Assembly: GCA_937891125.1 (NCBI GenBank)
Contig: CALAEZ010000146.1
Location: 1 to 5,339 of the forward strand
Reading direction: 5' to 3'
DNA: 5,339 bases
Source of the DNA: an uncultured Treponema sp.
Lineage (GTDB): Bacteria > Spirochaetota > Spirochaetia > Treponematales > Treponemataceae
The notes below the pieces were generated by a model, which did not search any database, was not told where the DNA came from, and was given only the letters and a program-made list of their open reading frames with translations. Positions within the stretch are counted from its first letter, which is position 1. Every line of letters begins with the position of its first letter. Below are positions 1 to 5,339 of this stretch, piece by piece. Position numbers and translations under genes: made by a program.

Positions 1-1
1 A

Positions 2-1255
2 GATAGGCTGACGGAGCTTGAGATCTCTGATTATTGCGCTCGGACGAAAGTCGCACACCTTGCTGACAGCCTCAGACAGCTTGTCGTCGCTCACCTTGCC
101 CGTGGCGACCTCTTCCTTCGTCGATGTCACCGCTACCGTCGTGTCCACAAAGAACAGCTTAGACTGCAAATCCGCCACCGCAATCTCGGTTGTGGGGGCG
201 GCTTTTACGGTAACCTTCTTTTCGCCTACGACCGTCGCGCCGTCTGCGCCGTTGATGGAGGTTGCCTTGACGGTAATCACCTTGTCAGCAGCCGTACCGG
301 GCTTGCAGGTCAGCTCGCCCGTCGCGGTGATTGACGCGATGGTAGAGTCGTCCACGCTCCAGGTGACCGACTTCTTGGTCGCGCTCTTGCGTTCGCCAGC
401 AGCATCGGCTTCGCCAAGCAGTTCTGCCGTCAGCGCCGTCTTAAAGCCTGAGTACACCGTGTCCTCGCCCGTAACGTTGACTTTGTCTACCGGGATTGTC
501 TCCAGGTCGTACTGCTTTATGGTGATGGTGTTGATGTACTGCGTGCCGCTACCGGGGAAGCGCACGAATACCAGGCGCAGTTTCTTTGACTCGGGAACTT
601 CAATCTGGTCAAAGGTGTAAGAAACAGCCCCAGACGCTTTATCCGGCGCCGTGTAGCCTGACTTTACGTCAAGCACGTTAGACAGCACCTTGTCCGCACG
701 GTCGGTAATAATCCAGTAACCGGTTGCAGTGCCCCATACGGTAATGGTGACCTCTGCAGGGCCTTCTTCAAGCGCAACAAAGTCAATGGAACGTCCGTTA
801 CCTTTTGCGGTGGTGTCGGCAAAACTGTCGCCCACCTGCATTGCCTTTACGTAGCTCTCTTCAAGGTTCGCTACCTTTTCAAGACCCGTGGCAGTACCGT
901 TCCATCCGATAGCAACAGGGCTTCCGTCATTGTACTTGACTTTCAGCTTTGTGCCCATGTCATCATTAATAACAATGTCACCGCCAAGAACCGGGTGAGA
1001 GCCTTTCAAGACATCATGGTCACTACCGTCACTGTAGACGCCGCCCGTCGTATTCTTGACATCTGCGTTTGACAGGTCTTTAAAGTCAATACTGATATAA
1101 CTGACTTCGTTGCCGGCCGCATCCAGCGCGGTCTTTACCGTCTTGCTGCCCGTTACTTCCGGCTCAAAGTTCTCCGTGCCGGAGCAGGAGAAAAGGCCGA
1201 CGAACAGCAGGGCAGCGCCCGCAAGGAGCGCAGATGCCTTTGCTAATTTTTTCAT
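2..1255 (-). CDS. Secreted lipoprotein with bacterial Ig-like (Big_2-type) domain, 3' end missing
   Basis: The frame is open for 418 codons from the ATG at 1255 to the window edge with no stop, so the C-terminus is missing. The start is fixed by AGGAGG at 1269-1264, 8 bases upstream. Residues 1-24 are a lipoprotein signal: KK at the start, a hydrophobic stretch, then L-F-S-C with the acceptor Cys at residue 24, followed by SGTEN. Residues about 35-250 look all-beta, with many short alternating V/I/T strands; the part from about 136 to 250 (ITVWGTATGYWIITD ... GTQYINTITIKQYD) resembles a carbohydrate-binding-module-like beta sandwich, which is only an inference. Residues about 252-352 fit a Big_2-type Ig-like fold: PVDKVNVTG, then KSVTWSVDDSTIASITATG, then KVITVKATS and KKVTV. 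It is the last visible gene of the operon, 22 bases after the upstream stop. The role is unknown; surface display through a lipid anchor is likely. A catalytic domain could follow beyond the window. Confidence 0.85.
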   Translation of the reverse strand, partial: MKKLAKASALLAGAALLFVGLFSCSGTENFEPEVTGSKTVKTALDAAGNEVSYISIDFKDLSNADVKNTTGGVYSDGSDHDVLKGSHPVLGGDIVINDDMGTKLKVKYNDGSPVAIGWNGTATGLEKVANLEESYVKAMQVGDSFADTTAKGNGRSIDFVALEEGPAEVTITVWGTATGYWIITDRADKVLSNVLDVKSGYTAPDKASGAVSYTFDQIEVPESKKLRLVFVRFPGSGTQYINTITIKQYDLETIPVDKVNVTGEDTVYSGFKTALTAELLGEADAAGERKSATKKSVTWSVDDSTIASITATGELTCKPGTAADKVITVKATSINGADGATVVGEKKVTVKAAPTTEIAVADLQSKLFFVDTTVAVTSTKEEVATGKVSDDKLSEAVSKVCDFRPSAIIRDLKLRQPI

Positions 1256-1277
1256 AAAAACGTCCTCCTTTATAGAA

Positions 1278-2507
1278 TTAGAAGCGGATACGGATAATGA
1301 ACGGTATCGTCACAGAGCGAACCACGTCCATATCCTCGTCCGTAGCATCCTTCACCGCAACCTGGCTCAAGCCAAGGCGCACGAAGGTCATGAACGATGA
1401 CTTTCCGGTAAAGAAGTACTGGATACCGGGCGCGACGTGAATCTGCATGCCCTGGTGCTCAAAGTCGTCCAGTCCGCAAATCTGTCCCACAGAGCCAAAG
1501 GCAAACCAGTTGCCGTTCAGCTTGTAGCGCGCGTGCAACTCAGTCCACAAAGCGGCCTGTGCCGTGATGGTCTGTCCCAGTGCCGTATAGCCGGATGCGG
1601 AGTCGCTGGCGTACGTTCCGTACGCGCCGACCGTCTTTCCGATTGCCGTTGCCGTCTGCACCCAAGAGTAGTTGGTGAAGAACGTGACGGACAGTCTGTT
1701 TGCAAGCCCAAGCCAGCGCACGCGGAAGTCAACGTTGTAGTCGTTCACCTTGCTGTCAACGATGCCCAGCGTACCGCCGACGGTCATGCCCGTGTTGGGG
1801 ATGAAGTACGGCTGCACGTGGTAGCCCAGCGCGACGTTGCTCGTGTCCTTTGCCTTGATGACAAACTGGTGGTCCCAGTTGTTGTTGTACATGATGTCGG
1901 CCTTTACGCCGTAGCCCGCAAGCTGCACGCTTTTTGTATCTTCCTTATCCCAGCTGCTAGAGATAAGCGAGCCGGTGAGCACCAGCTTGGCCTTGCCCAG
2001 CTGGCTTCCCCAGGTGGCGTAGCCCGCGTAGGTCGTGCCGCCGCCGCCGAAGTTCACGATGTCGTCGATGAACGTGGTCTGCTGCTTGAACATGCTGCCC
2101 AGCTTGTATGCCGCGAACGAGTCGCCGCCAATGTTAGCGTTGTCGGCGTCCGTCTTCAGCTGGTATGCGCCGGAAGACTTTCCGTTCTTCCACACGCCGG
2201 CGCCGATTTCCCAGTTGCCCACGTTCACAAACGCGTCGTACAGGTACGTCGTGCCCGAAGCGTCGCGGCTGGACGGGTTGGGGGCAATCGTCAGCTCGAC
2301 GGTGGCGATGTCGCTTGACGCGGTGAACTTCACGTCGTCCTGCGGGCCGCCGTAGCCCAGGTTGCTGAAGAAGTCATTCTTGTTGTTTACGGTATCCGTG
2401 CCGTAGATGAATCCCTGCGAGCGGTAGTTCAGCGAGATGGAAGCATCTGCAAAAGCTGCACCGAACGTAAGGGAAGCGAGTGCCAAAGCACTGATTATTT
2501 TTTTCAT
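1278..2507 (-). CDS. Outer-membrane beta-barrel (porin-like) protein, divergent third paralogue
   Basis: A 409-residue protein with a signal peptide, residues 1-20 (MKKIISALALASLTFGAAFA, cleavage before DASIS), almost the same as in the two upstream genes. The mature part is rich in Gly, aromatic residues and alternating beta strands, with a Gly run at 154-157. It ends IPFIIRIRF, and the terminal Phe is a classic outer-membrane beta-signal. Family blocks are present but weakened: YDAFVNVGNW about 90-99 then GVW at 104-106, AAYKLG at 132-137, VDFRVRW at 259-265, and APGI at 359-362. There is one Cys, at 344. An in-frame TTG at 2525 and ATG at 2516 lie upstream, but the TTG abuts the Shine-Dalgarno sequence and the ATG is only 2 bases from it, and the paralogues begin at MKKI, so 2507 is preferred. 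It lies 37 bases after the upstream gene and 22 before the lipoprotein gene. A porin or surface-protein role is inferred from architecture; no substrate can be assigned. Confidence 0.82.
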   Translation of the reverse strand: MKKIISALALASLTFGAAFADASISLNYRSQGFIYGTDTVNNKNDFFSNLGYGGPQDDVKFTASSDIATVELTIAPNPSSRDASGTTYLYDAFVNVGNWEIGAGVWKNGKSSGAYQLKTDADNANIGGDSFAAYKLGSMFKQQTTFIDDIVNFGGGGTTYAGYATWGSQLGKAKLVLTGSLISSSWDKEDTKSVQLAGYGVKADIMYNNNWDHQFVIKAKDTSNVALGYHVQPYFIPNTGMTVGGTLGIVDSKVNDYNVDFRVRWLGLANRLSVTFFTNYSWVQTATAIGKTVGAYGTYASDSASGYTALGQTITAQAALWTELHARYKLNGNWFAFGSVGQICGLDDFEHQGMQIHVAPGIQYFFTGKSSFMTFVRLGLSQVAVKDATDEDMDVVRSVTIPFIIRIRF

Positions 2508-2518
2508 AGTATTCATTT

Positions 2519-2523
2519 CCTCC
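2519..2523 (-). promoter_or_regulatory. Shine-Dalgarno sequence that decides the start of the third barrel gene
   Basis: GGAGG on the minus strand. It is 11 bases from the ATG at 2507 and 2 bases from the in-frame ATG at 2516. The other three genes in the operon have spacings of 6-8 bases, so this one is unusual: slightly long for the preferred start and too short for the alternative. The signal-peptide match to the paralogues settles it in favour of 2507. Confidence 0.7.
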
Positions 2524-2544
2524 AATTTTCGTCACACCAGCCAA

Positions 2545-3777
2545 TTACAGACCAACATGGAAGATAAACGGAATGGCGAATGACTTTGCGCCAACATTGT
2601 CAACGCCGCTTCCGAAGCCGTCAAAATTAGCGATGAAGCCGGTCGTGAACCGTGCCTCCTCCGCCACTGAAATCTCGATGCCCGGGATAAGGGAGAGCTC
2701 GCCGATGCCGTTCTGTGAGATGTCAGCATAGTCCCATTCGGCAGTAGCCGTAAGTCTGATGGTGTCGTTTGCCTTTGCGGACACGCTCAGCATGTCCCAC
2801 ACGCCCAGGACGCCCTCGTCAGCCTCGGACCACTTTCTGTACGAGACGTTGTTCATGGTCGTCAGGGCGACGCGGTTGGTAATCTGCCAGCGCGCGCGCA
2901 GGTCGAATCCCAGCTCGTTGTATGCCGAGGAGACAATCCACTGATAGCCATCTTCGTCCTCATTGATTTCGTCGCTGTAGCTGTGCCCGATGGCAGACGA
3001 CTTTGACGCCGTGCCGAAGCTCGCGCCGAAGAGCACGTCAAGGTCCTTCACCGCAACCAGCTCCGCGAACAGTCCCGCGCCGAACGTCTCCTTCGCCTGG
3101 TTCTTTACGATAAGGTTCAGGTTGAGCAGGTCGGGGAGCGCAAAGCCCGCTTCCAGGGCAAAGCCCGCAAAGCAGTCGTCGTTGCCGCCGTTGCCCGCGT
3201 AGCCGTCCTTGTTGCGGATTGCCGCCGCCGTCACGAACAGACCAAGGTCGCCGTTGTTGTAGGTTGCCGCCAGCGCAAGGTCCGGGTCCGCGTCAGCCTC
3301 GCCCACGCCCTGGTGGTCAAGCACGAATGCGGTGAGGTTGGCAATCTTGCGCGCAATAAGACCGTCGCGCACGCCCAGCTTGTACTTCTCGTACTGAGCG
3401 CTGTCCCAGTCGCCCTCATCCTGCTTCATGCGGTTGGTCCGGGTCACGTCCCACACGCCGCCCTGGAATGAGAACGCGCCGTCAAACATGTTCACCCAGC
3501 CGTAATACTGGTGGATTGCCGCCGCAAAGGCACCGCCCTTCTTTGAGGCGTCCGGGTCCACGTCCAGCACGATGCCCGCGGCTTCGTTGGAGAACTCGAA
3601 CGTCACGCAGTCGCCCGCGCCGCTCAGCTCGTCGTCGCCGTCAAGGTCAAATTTTACTACTTTGTCGCCTGTCTTCTTTGAAAGATAAGATCTCTGCGTA
3701 AATGAAAGACTTATTTCCGCGAAAACAGATCCGAGAGCCAGTGCCGAGATAGCCAGCACTGAAACGATTTTTTTCAT
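2545..3777 (-). CDS. Outer-membrane beta-barrel (porin-like) protein, second tandem paralogue
   Basis: A 410-residue protein. The start ATG is 6 bases after AGGAGG (3789-3784). Residues 1-20 (MKKIVSVLAISALALGSVFA) are a Sec signal peptide cleaved before EISLSF. The mature protein is beta-rich and acidic, with Asp/Glu-rich stretches suited to exposed loops (44-56, 160-165, 269-277). Blocks shared with the gene just upstream: DVDPDAS 72-78, YYGWVN 91-96, GGVW 106-109, then GDWDSAQYEKYKLGV 122-136, ELGFDLRARW 288-297, LTTMNN 305-310, LSLIPGI 361-367, RFTTG 376-380 and the final IPFIFHVGL. The end in a hydrophobic residue after alternating residues fits an outer-membrane beta-signal. Two Cys, at 57 and 202, could in principle pair. 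It is 18 bases after the upstream gene and 37 before the next. Exported and probably in the outer membrane; substrate or ligand unknown. Confidence 0.85.
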   Translation of the reverse strand: MKKIVSVLAISALALGSVFAEISLSFTQRSYLSKKTGDKVVKFDLDGDDELSGAGDCVTFEFSNEAAGIVLDVDPDASKKGGAFAAAIHQYYGWVNMFDGAFSFQGGVWDVTRTNRMKQDEGDWDSAQYEKYKLGVRDGLIARKIANLTAFVLDHQGVGEADADPDLALAATYNNGDLGLFVTAAAIRNKDGYAGNGGNDDCFAGFALEAGFALPDLLNLNLIVKNQAKETFGAGLFAELVAVKDLDVLFGASFGTASKSSAIGHSYSDEINEDEDGYQWIVSSAYNELGFDLRARWQITNRVALTTMNNVSYRKWSEADEGVLGVWDMLSVSAKANDTIRLTATAEWDYADISQNGIGELSLIPGIEISVAEEARFTTGFIANFDGFGSGVDNVGAKSFAIPFIFHVGL

Positions 3778-3795
3778 AGAAATCCTCCTAAGTCC

Positions 3796-5016
3796 TTACA
3801 GAGAAACGTTGAATACGAACGGAATCTTGATGCCAAGCGTCTTGCCTTTTGCATCAGTCCAGTCGGAATTAGCCGCCACATATCCTTTCAGGTCAACAAT
3901 CACGCCCGTGGTGAACGACACGTTCTCCGCCGGCCTGATGATGATGCCCGGAATCAGCTCAAGGTTAAGGCCGCCGGTGTCACCAAGGCTAATCGAGTTG
4001 CCGCCGGACTTTCCGCCCAGGTTGCATTCGTTCTGCACGGTAAACTGCGCGCTGATGGCGTCGTTCACGTCATACTTCGCGCTCAGCATGTTCCACAACG
4101 CCTTGAAGTTGTTGTCAGAGCCGCTGCTGAACAATGAGAAGTTGTGCATGGTCGTGACCGCGAACGCGTCGGTAATCTTGTAGCGCGCGCGCAGGTCAAT
4201 GCCCAGCTCGTAGTAGTGCTTCACGCTTCCCAGCGTAGAGCCGTAGGTCACGCCCACGACGGTGTCAAGGTTCTCCACGCCGATGAAGCGGAAGAGCAGC
4301 GCCGTCGCAATCTGGTCGCGCGCCGGTGACTTGAAGATGGCGTCGATGTCCATCGTCTCGTTGCGGTACGCAACCTGGAACGCCGGTGCGGTGCGCAGGT
4401 ACATGCGCGGCTCGCCGTCGTCGTTGTAGTTGAAGCCGCCCCAGTCCTGATTCTCCGCCGCGACGCCCTTGATCATGAGCGCGTCGTCCTCAGAGATGAG
4501 GCTGCGGAACGTGTATGCAACCGCGAACGCAATCTGCTGTTCGCCGTCAACGAGCGTCAGGTTGTCCACGTCAACGCCGAACTTGCCGTACCGTTTGTTG
4601 ACGCCCAGCTTCATGCGCTCATATTCATTGGACTCCCACTTGCCCGCGTCGGCATTGACGCGCTTCATGTAGCGCCCCGTCCAGTTGCCCGCGGTAACCT
4701 GCAGGTTGCTCACGTTCGCCCATGCGTAGTATTCGTCAAAGAAAAAGTCCTTCGCGCTGGCGCTCGGGTCGATGTCGACCACTACGCCCGCGACGTCATT
4801 GCCCGCCTTGATAACAAGGTCAGAGTGCGCCTTGGCGCGGTAGCCCGCCAAATCGAGAACTTTTGTGGTGGTCTCGTCGTCCGTGCCCACGATGTCGGTG
4901 GTTGATTCCCTGTCCAGAATGTACGAGCCCGTGCGGAACCCCAGCGATACATCTGCAGCAAAAACAGCACCGAGTGTCAGAGCAGCGACCGCCAACACTG
5001 ATACGATTTTTTTCAT
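3796..5016 (-). CDS. Outer-membrane beta-barrel (porin-like) protein, first gene of the tandem set
   Basis: A 406-residue protein. The start ATG is 7 bases after AGGAGG (5029-5024). Residues 1-20 (MKKIVSVLAVAALTLGAVFA) form a Sec signal peptide, with cleavage before or after Ala21. The mature part is predicted all-beta, with long alternating polar/hydrophobic strands and no long hydrophobic helix. Conserved blocks: DIDPSAS 81-87, YYAWANV 96-102, GNW 110-112, AGKWESNEYERMKLGV 124-139, ELGIDLRARYKIT 270-282, VTTMHN 287-292, LELIPGI 352-358, SFTTG 367-371, ending IPFVFNVSL. A single Cys lies at 331. It is the first gene of the run, preceded by a 145-base gap with a hairpin, and is followed by its closest paralogue after only 18 bases. 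The protein is not recognised as a named family; an outer-membrane channel or surface antigen is inferred from signal peptide, size and the C-terminal strand. A periplasmic beta protein is the main alternative. Confidence 0.85.
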   Translation of the reverse strand: MKKIVSVLAVAALTLGAVFAADVSLGFRTGSYILDRESTTDIVGTDDETTTKVLDLAGYRAKAHSDLVIKAGNDVAGVVVDIDPSASAKDFFFDEYYAWANVSNLQVTAGNWTGRYMKRVNADAGKWESNEYERMKLGVNKRYGKFGVDVDNLTLVDGEQQIAFAVAYTFRSLISEDDALMIKGVAAENQDWGGFNYNDDGEPRMYLRTAPAFQVAYRNETMDIDAIFKSPARDQIATALLFRFIGVENLDTVVGVTYGSTLGSVKHYYELGIDLRARYKITDAFAVTTMHNFSLFSSGSDNNFKALWNMLSAKYDVNDAISAQFTVQNECNLGGKSGGNSISLGDTGGLNLELIPGIIIRPAENVSFTTGVIVDLKGYVAANSDWTDAKGKTLGIKIPFVFNVSL

Positions 5017-5161
5017 AAAAAATCCTCCTGTTTTTTTGGGGCATTTAAACCAACGGTTTTTTTGAGATAGGGAGACGCTCTGCGTAGGCAGAGCGTCGGC
5101 TGTAGGTCAGAAAAACAAGAGAAACGGTGAGATGAAAAAATGATGAGTTAAGGAAAGAAAA
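5017..5161 (-). other. Intergenic leader between the peptidase gene and the barrel operon
   Basis: These 145 bases hold no gene. On the minus strand they begin T/C-rich (5161-5102), then a perfect hairpin (5097-5074), then two A7 tracts at 5063-5057 and 5037-5031 and the AGGAGG at 5029-5024. The operon promoter most likely lies here, but I found no convincing -35/-10 pair, and transcription could also enter from the peptidase gene. Confidence 0.55.
5074..5097 (-). terminator. Perfect 10-bp hairpin, possible terminator or leader structure
   Basis: The inverted repeat gacgctctgc / gcagagcgtc is perfect, with a 4-base loop (5084-5087), giving a stable GC-rich stem. It starts 64 bases after the stop of the M24 peptidase gene and ends 57 bases before the first barrel gene, so it could end the peptidase transcript or fold in the operon leader. 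No U tract follows it on either strand (on the minus strand TCCCTATCTC comes next), so a standard intrinsic terminator is not well supported. The structure is certain from sequence; the function is not. Confidence 0.5.
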
Positions 5162-5301
5162 TCAGCAGCGGATAATCCGCGAGTGGGTAAGCACTTCGTT
5201 TCCGGTTTCGGTAATCAGCACGTTGTTTTCAAGCCGCACGCCGCCCAGTTTGGGGTCGTACAAGCCCGGCTCCAGCGTGACAATCATGCCCGCCTTAAAG
5301 A
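5162..5301 (-). CDS. M24-family metallopeptidase (Xaa-Pro aminopeptidase/dipeptidase type), C-terminal fragment
   Basis: Only the last 45 complete codons and the TGA stop (5164-5162) are present; the 5' part is cut off by the end of genuine sequence. The translation runs FKAGMIVTLEPGLYDPKLGG and then VRLENNVLITETGNEVLT, ending SRIIRC. This is the hallmark C-terminal part of the pita-bread (M24) fold: the Glu of LEPG and the Glu of GGVRLEN correspond to the two conserved glutamates that, in known family members, bind the dinuclear metal centre, and ITETGNEVLT is the usual strand-turn ending. M24 enzymes of this type are cytoplasmic and remove N-terminal residues next to proline, or split Xaa-Pro dipeptides. 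PepP, PepQ and YpdF-like members cannot be told apart from this piece, so no symbol is given. It is on the same strand as the barrel genes, 145 bases upstream, probably a separate unit. Confidence 0.88.
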
Positions 5302-5339
5302 AGATCGGAAGAGCGTCGTGTAGGGAAAGAGTGTAGATC
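5302..5339. other. Illumina TruSeq adapter sequence (assembly contamination)
   Basis: From 5302 the sequence reads agatcggaagagcgtcgtg and continues to the end as the reverse complement of the Illumina TruSeq universal adapter (the strand carrying ACACTCTTTCCCTACACGAC), all 38 bases matching the adapter as I know it. The M24 peptidase reading frame is sensible up to 5301 and is lost here. This is library adapter, not genome, and should be trimmed; it also marks the contig edge. Confidence 0.97.

Noticed and set aside
18..620. A 200-codon open frame on the plus strand
   Set aside because: It lies opposite the lipoprotein gene, which has a clear start, lipobox and Ig-like domain; the Ser/Val/Thr-rich product is the complement of the Thr/Val-rich beta domain.
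1437..2318. A 293-codon open frame on the plus strand opposite the third barrel gene
   Set aside because: It is antisense to a well-supported gene with signal peptide and family blocks. Its product is full of Val/Arg/Ala with no recognisable domain, as expected for a shadow of GC-rich codons, and no Shine-Dalgarno sequence was seen.
2508..2525. Upstream TTG or ATG start for the third barrel gene (adding MEEMNT)
   Set aside because: The TTG at 2525 directly abuts the Shine-Dalgarno sequence and the ATG at 2516 is only 2 bases from it. The two paralogues begin directly at MKKI.
3610..3648. Asp-rich stretch DLDGDDELSGAGD in the second barrel protein (residues 44-56) as an EF-hand-like calcium site
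   Set aside because: It has D.D.D spacing but lacks Gly at position 6 and an acidic residue at position 12 of the loop, and the paralogues do not keep it. More likely an acidic surface loop.
5038..5063. Possible promoter with TTTAAA as -10 element upstream of the first barrel gene
   Set aside because: No acceptable -35 hexamer lies 16-18 bases upstream, and A/T-rich sixmers are expected by chance here.
5084..5339. CRISPR repeat or mobile-element end at the right edge
   Set aside because: The palindrome at 5074-5097 occurs once in the window, and the odd terminal sequence is explained fully by the adapter.

Overview
The window looks like the end of a short-read contig from a spirochaete, most probably a gut or rumen Treponema-like bacterium. 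This rests on three things: the style of the signal peptides (MKKI.S.LA...A.FA), a lipoprotein with a loose spirochaete-type lipobox (LFSC), and a run of roughly 400-residue secreted beta-rich proteins ending in IPF-type terminal strands. The genus is an inference; there is no rRNA or other marker gene here. All genes lie on the minus strand, so the window is read from high to low coordinates.

Layout in the direction of transcription. Positions 5339-5302 are not genomic: they match the Illumina TruSeq universal adapter. Positions 5301-5162 encode the last 45 complete codons of an M24-family metallopeptidase (Xaa-Pro aminopeptidase/dipeptidase type). A 145-base gap follows, with a perfect 10-bp hairpin and several A7 tracts. 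Next come four tightly spaced genes: three tandem paralogous outer-membrane beta-barrel candidates (5016-3796, 3777-2545 and 2507-1278), then a lipoprotein with a bacterial Ig-like (Big_2-type) domain (from 1255, running off the window at its 3' end). Gaps between the four are 18, 37 and 22 bases. Each gene has a GGAGG or AGGAGG Shine-Dalgarno sequence, so they are very likely one operon.

The three barrel candidates share an N-terminal signal peptide, a middle block (D[IV]DP ... YY.W.N ... G.W ... W.S..YE..KLGV), a [IF]DLRAR[YW] block, an [IV]PGI block and a C-terminal IPF[VI][FI]...[LF] strand. The third copy is clearly more divergent. A reasonable inference is that the operon makes an outer-membrane/surface module of tandem porin-like proteins plus a surface lipoprotein that may bind a ligand or extend an adhesive or carbohydrate-binding domain. 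The substrate cannot be told from sequence.

No RNA genes, CRISPR arrays, insertion sequences or phage genes were seen. Long plus-strand open frames opposite the genes are antisense shadows of GC-rich codons.
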